NCBI GenBank assembly: GCA_023212725.1 | Contig: JALBYF010000085.1 | Span: forward strand, 1-64,000 | Reading direction: 5' to 3' | From: Tranzscheliella williamsii | Lineage: Eukaryota > Basidiomycota > Ustilaginomycetes > Ustilaginales > Ustilaginaceae | DNA length: 64,000 bases | Shown here: positions 1 through 9,349 of the stretch, piece by piece | Numbering within the stretch: the stretch's first letter is position 1 | How the letters are laid out: every line of letters begins with the position of its first letter | Position numbers and translations under genes: made by a program | The notes under the pieces: generated by a model | Told to the model about the DNA's origin: nothing | Database searches by the model: none | Seen by the model: the letters and a program-made list of their open reading frames with translations, nothing else

Positions 1-916
1 GTGTGTTGAGCCGCGGCAGCACCTTTCATGTGGAAATGTTTGTCGGGTTCTCCCACCAGTTGTTTGTACCGGTGTCTCGGTACTTGGTAAATATATCGGA
101 GTTATCGGTCCAAGGTACCTGGGACCTTCACCGTGGTGCTGGACTGTTAGGACTTGGGCGCCCATAGCACTAAAGTTCCAACAGACAATCACCCAAACAG
201 CAGCAAGAAAGGCCTTCATCGAATGTGGTATGACTTCAAGACCAAACGAACACAAGATTCTTATGCGACTTCCTGGATATGTGCCGCCTGGCACACGGAC
301 ACCATCGCCGCCTTTACGGCTTGAGCAGGCAAGTACACCTCGTGATGCGAAGCGATTCTATTCCATGCTCCTTGATTTTGAGAGGTCCAACAGTCCACGA
401 GAGAAAGCGATACTACGGCGGAAGCTCAAGAAGGCCTATGAGACGCAGGATGCACAGGCGACACTTCTAACCCGGCACGAACAGCAACGACAACAAGCCT
501 CACAAAAGGCGAAGCGCACAGTACTTCTAGGTGACCGCAAGATGATATCAAAGGACAAGATGATTACACGTGAGTGGGCAGAGCAACAGATCTCGGTGAT
601 GGCACCGCAGATCGAGAAAGAGCAACAAGCTCGGGAGCAGAGGGCACAGCAGGTGGTCTTGACTGGACCGGAGTCAGGCCCATCAACTGTGGTGATGGGA
701 GGACATGATGCACAACAAGCACCATTGCAGCCTCGAGCTGTACACTATGATGATGCTGAGCCTCCCATCACCCATTCCAGCTGGACTTCACGCTTGCCCG
801 GCCCTTCCGCCCAACCTTTGGCTCCCGACAACCTTAGCCCGACCCCTCCTCAGTCTACCCCTCCTCCACTACCTCACTACTTTGTACCACCACCTTTTTA
901 TTGGCCTAGCATATGA
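1..916 (+). CDS. C-terminal part of a probable pogo/DDE_1-type transposase, open at the left edge
   Basis: The frame ending at the stop at 914-916 is open all the way to position 2, so the coding region may continue out of the window; the first internal ATG is at 230. The segment around 170-235 reads like the end of a DDE_1 domain (an 'AF-x2-CGM' stretch where pogo transposases carry 'AF-x-x-TG'). It is followed by an RTPSPP motif, a TPR segment, a basic Q/K/R-rich helix (about residues 55-130 counted from the ATG at 230), a KAKR stretch, and a Pro-rich end. This order of tail features is what fungal pogo-family transposases with a CENPB-type HTH show. No DDE triad or terminal repeats are visible because the body would lie to the left. 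Coding before about 120 is doubtful, since another frame is also open there. It could instead be an unrelated disordered protein. Confidence 0.45.
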   Translation, partial: CVEPRQHLSCGNVCRVLPPVVCTGVSVLGKYIGVIGPRYLGPSPWCWTVRTWAPIALKFQQTITQTAARKAFIECGMTSRPNEHKILMRLPGYVPPGTRTPSPPLRLEQASTPRDAKRFYSMLLDFERSNSPREKAILRRKLKKAYETQDAQATLLTRHEQQRQQASQKAKRTVLLGDRKMISKDKMITREWAEQQISVMAPQIEKEQQAREQRAQQVVLTGPESGPSTVVMGGHDAQQAPLQPRAVHYDDAEPPITHSSWTSRLPGPSAQPLAPDNLSPTPPQSTPPPLPHYFVPPPFYWPSI

Positions 917-1781
917 TCAAGCATCGAAGAGCGAAATGACATCTTATTCACATATGTTGTGCTAGTGTGTTGCTCCTGTTGATTGATGCAAACGTCAGCG
1001 AGTGGTGATGAGCATGGCATGACAGGGTGACCGCGTACTACGGGTGATCGGTAACTACGTGAATCGCGTTAGATGAAGAGTCGGGTGCTTTCCAGGCAGG
1101 ACGCGTGGATTGATCGGAAGTATTCAATCAGTAGATATAGATTTGGCTGCACGTCCCTCGCGGCATAGCGCTTTTTGAAAAGGTAGCTAGGCAAGGTTTG
1201 GAGCCGTGCTGCCACTTCTGATTGGCCGTCACTGTAATCAGTAGTGGCCTAAGGGTTGGGCTTACGGCGGCGTTGCGCCGTCACTTTTGCGCGACGGCTA
1301 AGACGGTACGATGAATAGCAGCGTTGGATTGGAGCACTGCGATGCGATCGGCCCATTAATTGCTTTTCCCCCACCGCGACGGTATGCAAGCCAAGGAAGG
1401 CATGGCAGGACGGGATGAGTGCATTACAGCACGGCTGTTGTGTGCCTTACGCTTGTGGATGGGCAGCACTCCGCGCTCTCGGCTCCGCGTCAAGCAGGGC
1501 TTTGCACGATCGCTCTTACGCCTACGAGCGAGTGTCTGTTGCTTTGGCTTCTTTGCGCTGCTCCGTTGGAGTTGCTGCCACTTCCCCTTTTCCCCACCAT
1601 CCCCCGTGTCCGCACTCGTCCCCTGCCCCGCACCACCGCGTTCTCAGCTCCCGGCTCGGAACGCTTGTTGCCCTTGATCACAACACCTCTACCTCCCTGT
1701 CGGACGTACACTCCCGTCGTCTTCGCCGAAGCCCGTCCAGCCCGTTCACTCACCCAACTTCACCCCCCGAGCTCGCGCAAG
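917..1781. other. Intergenic region and leader of GUT1
   Basis: No gene is visible. The last 250 bases are rich in C and T on the plus strand, the usual look of a fungal 5' leader. The glycerol kinase frame stays open upstream to about 1419, but that part has low-complexity Pro/Ser/Arg-rich translation unlike any glycerol kinase and is treated as untranslated. Confidence 0.5.
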
Positions 1782-3314
1782 ATGCCGGATCTGGTAGGTT
1801 CCATCGATGCAGGCACCACCAGTGTGCGCTTCATGGTGTTCGATGAGTACGCCAAGGTGGTTGCCTTGCACCAGATGGAGTTCACCCAGTACTACCCACA
1901 CCCGGGATGGCAGGAGCAGGATGCACACGAGATCATCGACTGCGTCAATGAATGCATCGAAAAGACGCTGCAGAAGCTCGAAAAGGATGGCCAGTACAAA
2001 AAGTCGGACGTCAAGGTCATCGGCGTCACCAACCAGCGAGAAACCACTGTGGTCTGGGACAAGAACACCGGCAAGGCGCTTACGCGCGCCATCGCCTGGC
2101 CCGATGCGCGCACCACCCACACCATCCGTCAGCTGGAGGCCAAGAGCGAGAAGGGCGTCGAGGCGGTCAAGGAAGAGACTGGCCTGCCGCTCTCTACCTA
2201 CTTTGCCTCGGTCAAGCTGCGTTGGATGTTGGACAACCTGCCCGAAGTGAGGAAAGCGCACGACAACAAGCAGATGATGTTTGGCACCGTCGACAGCTGG
2301 ATCGTCTACAACCTCACCGACAAGGCAGTTCACATCACCGACGCCTCCAACGCATCACGTACCATGTTTATGGACCTGCGCAAGCAGCAGTGGGACAAGA
2401 AGCTCTGCGACTTTTTCGAGATCGACATGGACATTCTTCCCGAAATCAAGAGCTCCTCCGAAGTGTACGGTAAGGTAGCGCACGGCTCGCTCAAGGATGT
2501 CGAGATTGCCGGCATTGTGGGCGACCAGATGGCGGCGCTAGTGGGCAACAAGTGCTTCCAGCCCGGCGAGGCCAAGAATACGTACGGAACGGGTGCCTTC
2601 CTGCTGTACAACACAGGCGAAAAGGTGGTCTCCTCCAAAAACGGCCTGCTCTCGACCATCGCCTACAAGGCGGGGCCCAACGCGCCGGTCCACTATGCGC
2701 TGGAAGGGTCGATCGCCGTGGCGGGATCGGCGGTCAAATGGGTGCGCGACAGCCTGGGCCTGATCAAGGAGGCTCATGAAATCGGCGACTTGGCAGGCCA
2801 GGTGGACGACACGGGAGGTGTCTACTTCGTCACTGCCTTTAACGGGCTCTTTTGCCCGTATTGGGACGACACCGCCGCCGGCACCGTCGTTGGCATCACC
2901 GCCTTTACCGACAAGCGCCACTTTTGCCGCGCTACGCTGGAGGCGACGTGCTACCAGACCAAGGCGATCCTGGACGCCATGGCCAAGGACTCGGGCGTCG
3001 CGCTCAAGGCGCTCCAGGTGGACGGTGGCTTGACCAACTCGGACGTTGCCATGCAGATTCAGGCGGACATCCTAGGCATCAACGTCGAGCGACCCGAGAT
3101 GCGCGAAAGCACCGCGCTCGGCTCGGCGCTCCTCGCTGGCTCAGCGGTGGGCCTGTTCGGATGGGACATCAACAAGCCAGAGACGCTGAGCAAGGTCAAC
3201 ACCGCTGGCAAGCAGGTCTTTGAACCCAAGATCGACAACAAGAAGCGCCAGGAGCTCATTCACGGCTGGGAGCGCGCCGTCGAGCGTGCCAAGGGCTGGA
3301 ACGAGAACCCCTGA
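1782..3314 (+). CDS. GUT1: Glycerol kinase
   Basis: Phosphorylates glycerol to glycerol-3-phosphate with ATP, the entry step of glycerol use, probably in the cytosol. The 510-residue product is the normal length for the FGGY carbohydrate kinase family. Visible marks are the N-terminal phosphate-binding motif IDAGTTS (residues 8-14), the TNQRETT stretch in the first half, TYGTGAF before the second ATPase subdomain, the CPYWDDTAAGT segment starting near residue 358 (FGGY signature region), and DGGLTNSD followed by ESTALGSA. The ATG at 1782 is chosen because it gives the canonical N-terminus directly before the phosphate motif and has A at -3. The frame is open further upstream but that stretch is not glycerol kinase-like. 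No intron is needed. The identification is firm. Confidence 0.96.
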   Translation: MPDLVGSIDAGTTSVRFMVFDEYAKVVALHQMEFTQYYPHPGWQEQDAHEIIDCVNECIEKTLQKLEKDGQYKKSDVKVIGVTNQRETTVVWDKNTGKALTRAIAWPDARTTHTIRQLEAKSEKGVEAVKEETGLPLSTYFASVKLRWMLDNLPEVRKAHDNKQMMFGTVDSWIVYNLTDKAVHITDASNASRTMFMDLRKQQWDKKLCDFFEIDMDILPEIKSSSEVYGKVAHGSLKDVEIAGIVGDQMAALVGNKCFQPGEAKNTYGTGAFLLYNTGEKVVSSKNGLLSTIAYKAGPNAPVHYALEGSIAVAGSAVKWVRDSLGLIKEAHEIGDLAGQVDDTGGVYFVTAFNGLFCPYWDDTAAGTVVGITAFTDKRHFCRATLEATCYQTKAILDAMAKDSGVALKALQVDGGLTNSDVAMQIQADILGINVERPEMRESTALGSALLAGSAVGLFGWDINKPETLSKVNTAGKQVFEPKIDNKKRQELIHGWERAVERAKGWNENP

Positions 3315-4227
3315 GCACAAATACAAAATTGCCGACTATCGTCCACACCCGTTCCCGCCTGTACGCCAGAGCCAATCGCCCCACTATCGACGTCGGATCG
3401 GTTTTGTTGCACTCATCCACTCATCCACTCGTATTTTTACGCTGGCTAAGGTCTGTGTAGCACCCAAAAGATGGGGGCTGAGATAACTGGCGCTGGTACG
3501 GATGTAGGCCACGGCCGTTCTAATTGTGCGCCTGAGCCGTCGCTGCCGTACGGGACAAGCCAACTTGGAAATGGAAAAGAGCGTTGTCGCTCCACGGCTC
3601 GTGCTGGGCATCCAAGCTGAGTCGAGTTCTAATTAATCAACATGATTTATCGATCGTCACTCTCAGTCACTGCGTCATTCAACCACACAGCCATTCATGA
3701 CGGCCACTTCTACAGACCCAACCGACCCAATCCTCCTTCTCTCACTCCCTTCTCACACCCTTTACGGCGGCTTTGATCCCTCGTTTGAGTAGCTTCGCTT
3801 CGCTTCTTCGTCCACCGTTCCACAGTTTCACCTCGTTCCAATCACACGCCATTACAGCACTTTTCTGGTCGGCTCGTCTTTCAGCTCTTCCCTTGGCTGC
3901 ACTGTACCGCAGCGTACGCTCCTCAGCCTCCTCCCACGTGTAAGAATTGGTGGGAGACGACTACTGTAGCTTAGCGCTGCGACCCCTTGCCGATTTACAG
4001 CGATCGTCTCGCCCGTTTGCCTGCTTCTGTCTACTGTCAACAACGCCTCGCCTTACGTTGCCTGTCTCGACCGCAGTGAGATAGACAACCATCCGGACCG
4101 TGGCAGATCAACGCGCCGCCAGATCACGCGTGCCCATCCGACCGACGCGTTTTCGCCGGCTCCTAGCGCCAATTTACTAGACCGGCGCAAATACGCAGCG
4201 AGAAGCACCTCCTGGTCTGAGCTGAGC
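3315..4227. other. Intergenic region between GUT1 and CIA1
   Basis: Holds the GUT1 3' end and the CIA1 promoter and leader. A pyrimidine-rich stretch runs from about 3715 to 4040. No coding or RNA gene was recognised. Confidence 0.5.
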
Positions 4228-5562
4228 ATGGCTGGTCCCGCCGCGGCTGCTGCTGCCCCAGCGCTGCATCTTGTCACCCAGCTCGAAGGTCATTCTTCGC
4301 GCGCATGGCATCTTGCCTGGAACCCCCGCCTGCCCCTCCTTGCCTCGTGTTCGGGCGACAAGGACGTCCGCCTGCATGCCTACTCGTTCGTCTCCAGCAC
4401 CTCGTCTGATGGGCCTTCGACGTCCAAGCGACCCGTTTTCAATCTACGAGAAGTCATCCCCACCGGCCATCAGCGCACTGTGCGGCAGGTAGCATGGTCG
4501 CCCAACGGCAAGATTCTTGCCACCGCCTCGTTCGATTCTACCGTCGGCATTTGGGAGAGGGTCCAGGATGGGGACGCTGACGCCGACCAAGGAGCAGCAG
4601 CCCAGCCGGGCTCGCTCCAGCTCAGCAACGGCGGTGCGCATGTCGACGAGCCCGAATGGGACTGCATCGGCACGCTCGAGGGCCACGAATCCGAGTGCAA
4701 ATCTGTCTCCTTCTCCCACACCGGCGGTGTCTTGGCATCGTGCAGCCGCGACAAGTCGGTTTGGATCTGGGAGGTGCAGCCCGACGCCGAGTTTGAGTGT
4801 CTTTCGGTCCTGATGGAGCATTCTCAGGACGTCAAGGAGGTCGCCTGGCATCCACACGAGGAGCTGCTTGCTTCTGCCTCGTACGACGACGCCATCAAGC
4901 TCTATATAGACGACCCTTCGGATGACTGGTTCTGCTTCTCCTCGCTCACCGGGCATGAATCCACCGTTTGGAGCCTCTCCTTTTCCCCGTGCGGCCAGTT
5001 TCTTGCTTCCGCCTCGGACGATTTGACCGTCCGGATCTGGAAGCGGCTCAACTCGGAGCAGTGCCAAGCGCGCGGCCTGCAGCCCGAGGGCAAGATGCCC
5101 GGCCGCAAGGGAGAAAGGTGGATTCCTGTCACCGTTCTTAGAGGCTACCACGACCGGACGGTGTACAGCGTCTCCTGGGGCACTGACAGGGCTTCGGCGC
5201 GTGCAGGCAACCTGGGCCGGCTGGCGAGCGGCGGCGGGGACGGGCGGATCTTGGTGTTTGAGATCTCCGAGAGCGAGGATGCCAAGCAGCTGGCTCCTAA
5301 GGTAGAGCTTGTCGCCAAAATGGAGCGCGCGCACGGGACCGCCGACGTCAACTGCGTTGCCTGGGCGCCTGCGAGCCTGGACGCGGACACCGGCAGCCGC
5401 GGCGCCCACATCCACGAGCTGATGGACGACGGCGAAACGCCCGCTCAGGCAGGCACCGTCGGTCCCTCGCACACGCACATGTCCGACCTGCTCGCCAGCG
5501 CCGGCGATGACGGCACCGTCAAGGTATGGACCCTCCGCACCTCCGCTTATGCCGCCGCCTAG
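4228..5562 (+). CDS. CIA1: Cytosolic Fe-S protein assembly WD40 protein Cia1
   Basis: WD40 adaptor of the CIA targeting complex, which with Met18/MMS19 and Cia2 hands [4Fe-4S] clusters to cytosolic and nuclear apoproteins. The 444-residue single-exon product is a run of WD repeats: a first blade beginning with LEGHSSRAWHLAWNP, then blades around RTVRQVAWSPNG, LEGHESECKSVSFSHTG (ending SVWIWEV), HSQDVKEVAWHP (ending IKLYIDD), LTGHESTVWSLSFSPCG (ending TVRIWKR), a blade near YHDRTVYSVSWG, and a last blade ending DDGTVKVWTL. The seven-blade count, the first blade and the HSQDVK blade are typical of Cia1. The ATG at 4228 has A at -3. Loops between blades 2-3 and 6-7 are longer than in yeast. A generic WD40 protein is the main alternative but fits less well. 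Confidence 0.92.
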   Translation: MAGPAAAAAAPALHLVTQLEGHSSRAWHLAWNPRLPLLASCSGDKDVRLHAYSFVSSTSSDGPSTSKRPVFNLREVIPTGHQRTVRQVAWSPNGKILATASFDSTVGIWERVQDGDADADQGAAAQPGSLQLSNGGAHVDEPEWDCIGTLEGHESECKSVSFSHTGGVLASCSRDKSVWIWEVQPDAEFECLSVLMEHSQDVKEVAWHPHEELLASASYDDAIKLYIDDPSDDWFCFSSLTGHESTVWSLSFSPCGQFLASASDDLTVRIWKRLNSEQCQARGLQPEGKMPGRKGERWIPVTVLRGYHDRTVYSVSWGTDRASARAGNLGRLASGGGDGRILVFEISESEDAKQLAPKVELVAKMERAHGTADVNCVAWAPASLDADTGSRGAHIHELMDDGETPAQAGTVGPSHTHMSDLLASAGDDGTVKVWTLRTSAYAAA

Positions 5563-5994
5563 TCTTTTCACACCGCCTCGCCCTGTTCATCGCCTGCTAT
5601 ACAACCCTCGCCTCGCCTTCCCAGGCCTGGCCGTCGAATACACGGTCGCACCCTGAGCTTACGGACCATTTTACAATGTACTTGTAGTGACAGCCCCGCC
5701 ATTCCTTGCGCAATGGGACTTTGCTCTGCACATGCTCTCTGCTCTTCTAGGCCTCGTCTTTGCGATTGCCGCAAAGCCGAAGCTGCAGCCTGTGCATCTA
5801 GCCCTGGCCGAGCGGCGGTGTGATCCAGAAATCTAACACAATCAGGCTCACTCCAACTTACGTTTTGCTGCCCCGCATCGCTCGCTAGGCCGTCCGGTGC
5901 ACCTGTCGTTCAGATTCTCATCATCCTCTTTCCCACCACCCTAGCCCGACTCTACGAGCAGCACGGCCGAGTCTAACAGCAGCACGGGCGAATC
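5563..5994. other. Intergenic region between CIA1 and INO80C
   Basis: CIA1 3' end and the 5' leader of the INO80C gene; the last 130 bases before 5995 are pyrimidine-rich. Nothing else is seen. Confidence 0.5.
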
Positions 5995-6724
5995 ATGTGA
6001 GTGCCAGTAGCGTTGTCGAGGCGCAGGGGTTGGCGATACGGTGGGGTACTGACGCTTTTGGGTTTGTGATGACAGGGCGATAGCGAAGGGGCGACCAGCG
6101 TCGGGGGGTGTATCGGGGGGTTCTACGCCGGGAGCGGCGTCGGTGTCGGAGGTGCTGAGTTTCCACGGGGCTGCGCGGCCGTTCAAGAGTGGGGAGTATG
6201 TGGGGCGTATGGCGCGGATTTCGTCCAACTTGTCGAGGAGGAACCGGTCGCTGAAGCAGATTGTGCAGGGGGAGCGGGAGGCGGCGCTGCGCGCGGCGGG
6301 TGCGCGGACCCGCGAACGCCGCCGCGACGGCGCACCCAAGCCACGCCTCGTCGGTGCCGCCCTCCAAGCCGCCGCCCGCCGCGAGCAGCGCGAGCGCGCC
6401 CAGGCCGCCTCCACCACCGAACCCCCCACCCCCAACACCCCCGAACCTCCCCCCGCCCATACAGACACCCCCTCAAACCCCCCCGCTTCCACACCGCCCG
6501 CTTCCAAACGCGACATCCCCACCTACGCCTCCGTAGAGGCACCCCCCTCCCTCCGACCCCCGAAAAAGTACTGCGACATCACAGGCCTCCCCGCTCCCTA
6601 CACCGACCCCAAGTCCGCCCTCCGCTACCACAGCGTAGAGGTCTACGAAATCATCAAGCAGTTCGGCCCCGGCGTCGACAACGCCTACCTCTCGCTCCGC
6701 GGCGACGCCTCCGAGATCAAGTAG
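5995..6724 (+). CDS. IES6: INO80 chromatin remodelling complex subunit Ies6/INO80C (YL1 C-terminal domain)
   Basis: Subunit that, with Arp5, couples the INO80 remodeller to nucleosomes. Model: join(5995..5996, 6076..6724), 216 residues. The last about 53 residues are the YL1_C domain: KKYCDITG, then YTDPKSALRYHS, VYEIIKQFGPGVDNAYL and SLRGD, preceded by SVEAPPSLRPPKKY as in yeast Ies6. The N-terminal RPFKSGEY element also matches yeast Ies6, so coding must begin before the first in-frame ATG of the main exon (near 6208). The only fitting start is an ATG at 5995 whose third base is supplied after an intron: donor GTGAGT at 5997, branch site CTGAC at 6049-6053, acceptor CAG ending at 6075. This gives an N-terminus MAIAKGRPASGG. 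The intron is 79 bases. The middle is Ala/Pro-rich and probably disordered. Confidence 0.88.
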
Positions 6725-6914
6725 CACCCCTCGCCCAACGCTTTGGAATTCGAGCCTTGCGCGGTCGCAGCAGGCACACCTCCCAATGGCGCAGGCGCTG
6801 CGGACAGCAGGAAGGATCTTAAAAGCGCTCGCAGCGCAGAACTGCGGGAGTCGGGGGTTGCTCTATGCGGCGAAAGTACAAGAAGCGATGGGGAGGGGAA
6901 GCCGGGTGGGCGGG

Positions 6915-7745
6915 TTAGGGCTCGACGTCGATGCCGTCCCAGTCGCGGAGGACGAGGGTGGTGGAGCCGCGCGGCTTGATGAGCTTGTAGCGGACGATGC
7001 TGTAGGTGTCGTAGCTGTTGGCGGCGTACTTGACCGCGGCGCGGTGGTGCGGGAGGGCGGCGGCGGCGAGGGCGGCGGCGCGCGAGGTCCAGAGGCAGGT
7101 GGCGAGGTTGGCGCCGGCGGGGGTGGGCGCGCCGTACCAATAGAGGAGGAGGCCGCCGGTGCCCACCGCCTCCTCGTGTGCGCGGCGGTCCGCCTCATAG
7201 AAGTTCTTTGACTCGGAGCCCGCGCGCCGCACCGAGCGGAAGAGGACGCCGTACCAGGCGCGCTCCACGTCCCGCCCCAGCCGCAGCGCGCTCCAGTTGA
7301 AGCTCGCCGCCAGCTGTGCCACCGCCTCTGTGGGGCCACTCCCCTCTGCCCCTGCCGCATAGTCCGCCGTTGTCGGTCGGAATGCGTGCAGCGCTGCCCA
7401 CAGCTCACGGCTCGCAGCGTCGATGCTTGGCAGCCGCGCCCGCGTGTACATCACCGCGCCGCTCACAATGTAGTCCAGCGCCGCCGCGCCCGCCGCGTCG
7501 TCCTCCGGCTCTGCTTCCGGCAGCTGCGCCAGGATCGGCCTGAGCGTCTCCAACGTCGCATTGCGCGGCACCGCGCCAAAGGCGTTCCCTACCGCGGCGG
7601 TTGCTCGCGGCGCCACCGTGACGGGGTCAATGGCAAAGTGCGGCTGCCCCAACTGCACCTGCAGCAAGCGCCGACGCGCCGACGCCCGGCCGATCTCGTC
7701 CTGCGTCAATGGAGATCTCCCCGGCGGTCCAGACGAGACGGACAT
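6915..7745 (-). CDS. UPF0643 family protein
   Basis: A 276-residue single-exon protein, convergent with INO80C. The C-terminal third carries features I associate with the fungal UPF0643 family: a GGLLLYWYGAP segment near residue 200, NLATCLWTSRAAA, and a run of aromatic and basic residues (SYDTYSIVRYKL) near the end, finishing with a VLRDWDGI element. Function is not established for the family. No signal peptide or membrane segment is seen. The ATG at 7743-7745 lies about 100 bases downstream (in gene direction) of a TATA box. Ala-rich low complexity in the middle matches the local GC richness. Confidence 0.7.
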   Translation of the reverse strand: MSVSSGPPGRSPLTQDEIGRASARRRLLQVQLGQPHFAIDPVTVAPRATAAVGNAFGAVPRNATLETLRPILAQLPEAEPEDDAAGAAALDYIVSGAVMYTRARLPSIDAASRELWAALHAFRPTTADYAAGAEGSGPTEAVAQLAASFNWSALRLGRDVERAWYGVLFRSVRRAGSESKNFYEADRRAHEEAVGTGGLLLYWYGAPTPAGANLATCLWTSRAAALAAAALPHHRAAVKYAANSYDTYSIVRYKLIKPRGSTTLVLRDWDGIDVEP

Positions 7746-7841
7746 GGTTCGTGGCAGACTTGGATCCTGGCGTCGCTATCTGCTTTCCTCGTCGGCCGGT
7801 GGGGCGGGAACGCGCGGCTGGGACCTACTCTTTGCCGAAAA

Positions 7842-7852
7842 GGATATATAGG
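7842..7852 (-). promoter_or_regulatory. TATA box of the UPF0643 gene
   Basis: Minus-strand CCTATATATCC about 100 bases upstream of the ATG at 7745, in an otherwise GC-rich region. It fits the distance expected for a fungal TATA element plus a short leader. Confidence 0.5.
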
Positions 7853-9349
7853 CTCGCCGCCGCACAGGCCGCGGGCGCCACGCACGCAACTCGAGCGCGC
7901 CACCCTACCTGCACACCACTCCTGTTGATGCGAATGCGTTTCGCGAACAACAACGTGCAAGACGTGCTCAGGCGGTCACACCCGCGCCAGACACGGCCTG
8001 GTCTGTACTGCAGTGGCAGCCTGATGAAGCGCTGTTCGACACAAGGAGGAAAGCCCCAAGCGCCTGCATACGGTATGTGCTGCACATGTCTGCCACTGGA
8101 AGGGCGACGGCACACCATAGCCTAGTCCGGCGGAAGACACCACCGCGAAGGCCTTGCCTGTCACGACATTGCATGACGAGGACACCTTGGGCCCGGCCAA
8201 GCGTTCTCACCCACCGCTCCATGGTGCCATCCTTCGAGGCAGTGGCGTCAGGCACTAAGAGAATTCAGATCGGGCCAGCGCAGATCGGCCCGATTCACAG
8301 TTTCACCAGATTCACGCTTGGGATGCTGGCTCGCGTGTTAGACTGCCATGAGCGACGCAGCTTACCCAACAAGCACCAGCATGGTAATGGGGGGAGCAGC
8401 ATACACCGAGGAGATCTTACAGAACCGCCTGTTTGCCTGTGGTGCCACAAGTGAGTGCGAGTGGGGCTGCCCTTTCTCTGCGTCCCAACCCCGACAAACG
8501 AGGGCAAAGACCACATGAAGATCGCGGATGGGACCCCGTTTCAAAGAAAGGGGTGGGGCCAAAGGTTTGCAAGCGTAGTGAGGCGGTGCAATGCGAGTTT
8601 TGACCGACGAACAAAGGAAAGCGTTCTGCTGCGGGCTTGTCTCCTCCCCTGCGTTCAGGGCGCCGCTACTGGCAGCTGGGCAACACCGCCCCCTTGACGC
8701 GAATGAGTCGCCCCTGCACGAGAGCAGACAAGCTGAGCCAAGACGAGACCCAGGCCCCGCTAGCAAAGTGCTGACCAGCAGGCCATCAAGCAGCTTCACC
8801 GATAATTAAGGTGATTGCAGAGGCCCTTTCAGTGCTTCCCGCTCGGAGTTCCGCCAACGGTGTCGCGCCAAACTCGAATTTTGTGATTGCAATTATTCAC
8901 TATTCGCAGCGCATGCATCACATGCTCCTATCGTAGCGTCTTACGTATCCTAACACTGTTGCTGTATCTAACTGTATCTAACACTAACTGTGATGTGACT
9001 GCTGTGCCTGTGACTTCGAAAGCACAAGGCTGAGTCTGTAGGAGCTCGTCGAAGCAAGCAAGAGCACCTTCCGTCAGCTACACCATCTCACGCTCACCAC
9101 TCAACGCTCTGACAGTGGCGTGATATTGTTGTGGCGAGTCAAGTGCCCTCGACGCCGGCGTTGCCACCAAACAGGCCTGACGCACACCGCACGCGCATCC
9201 TGGCTTCATCTCTTGTCCGCACTGCATTGCAGGTCGCACTGGCCCCATCGATCCCGCTAAGCACTGCAGCTCGTGCATCGTCGCTTCATCTCATCACATC
9301 TGCCGGCTTACAACCACAGCCCAACTGTGAGCGCTGGAATCCTGACAGT
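7853..9349. other. Intergenic region with no recognised gene
   Basis: About 1.5 kb. Several short open frames exist but none has an ATG with a convincing product. A perfect 8-base inverted repeat (ATCGGGCC at 8269-8276 and GGCCCGAT at 8287-8294, 10-base loop) is present. The part from about 8820 to 9060 is AT-richer. The end is the leader of the membrane protein gene. Confidence 0.4.

Noticed and set aside
1419..1781. 121-residue in-frame extension upstream of glycerol kinase
   Set aside because: No ATG at the start, low-complexity translation, and the kinase N-terminal motif begins right after the ATG at 1782.
4444..5571. 375-residue minus-strand frame
   Set aside because: Antisense to the WD40 repeats of CIA1; no domain.
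8362..8799. 145-residue minus-strand frame with a signal-peptide-like start and several Cys
   Set aside because: It begins with GTG, not ATG, has no recognised family, and lies in a region with similarly long chance frames; not enough for a secreted effector call.
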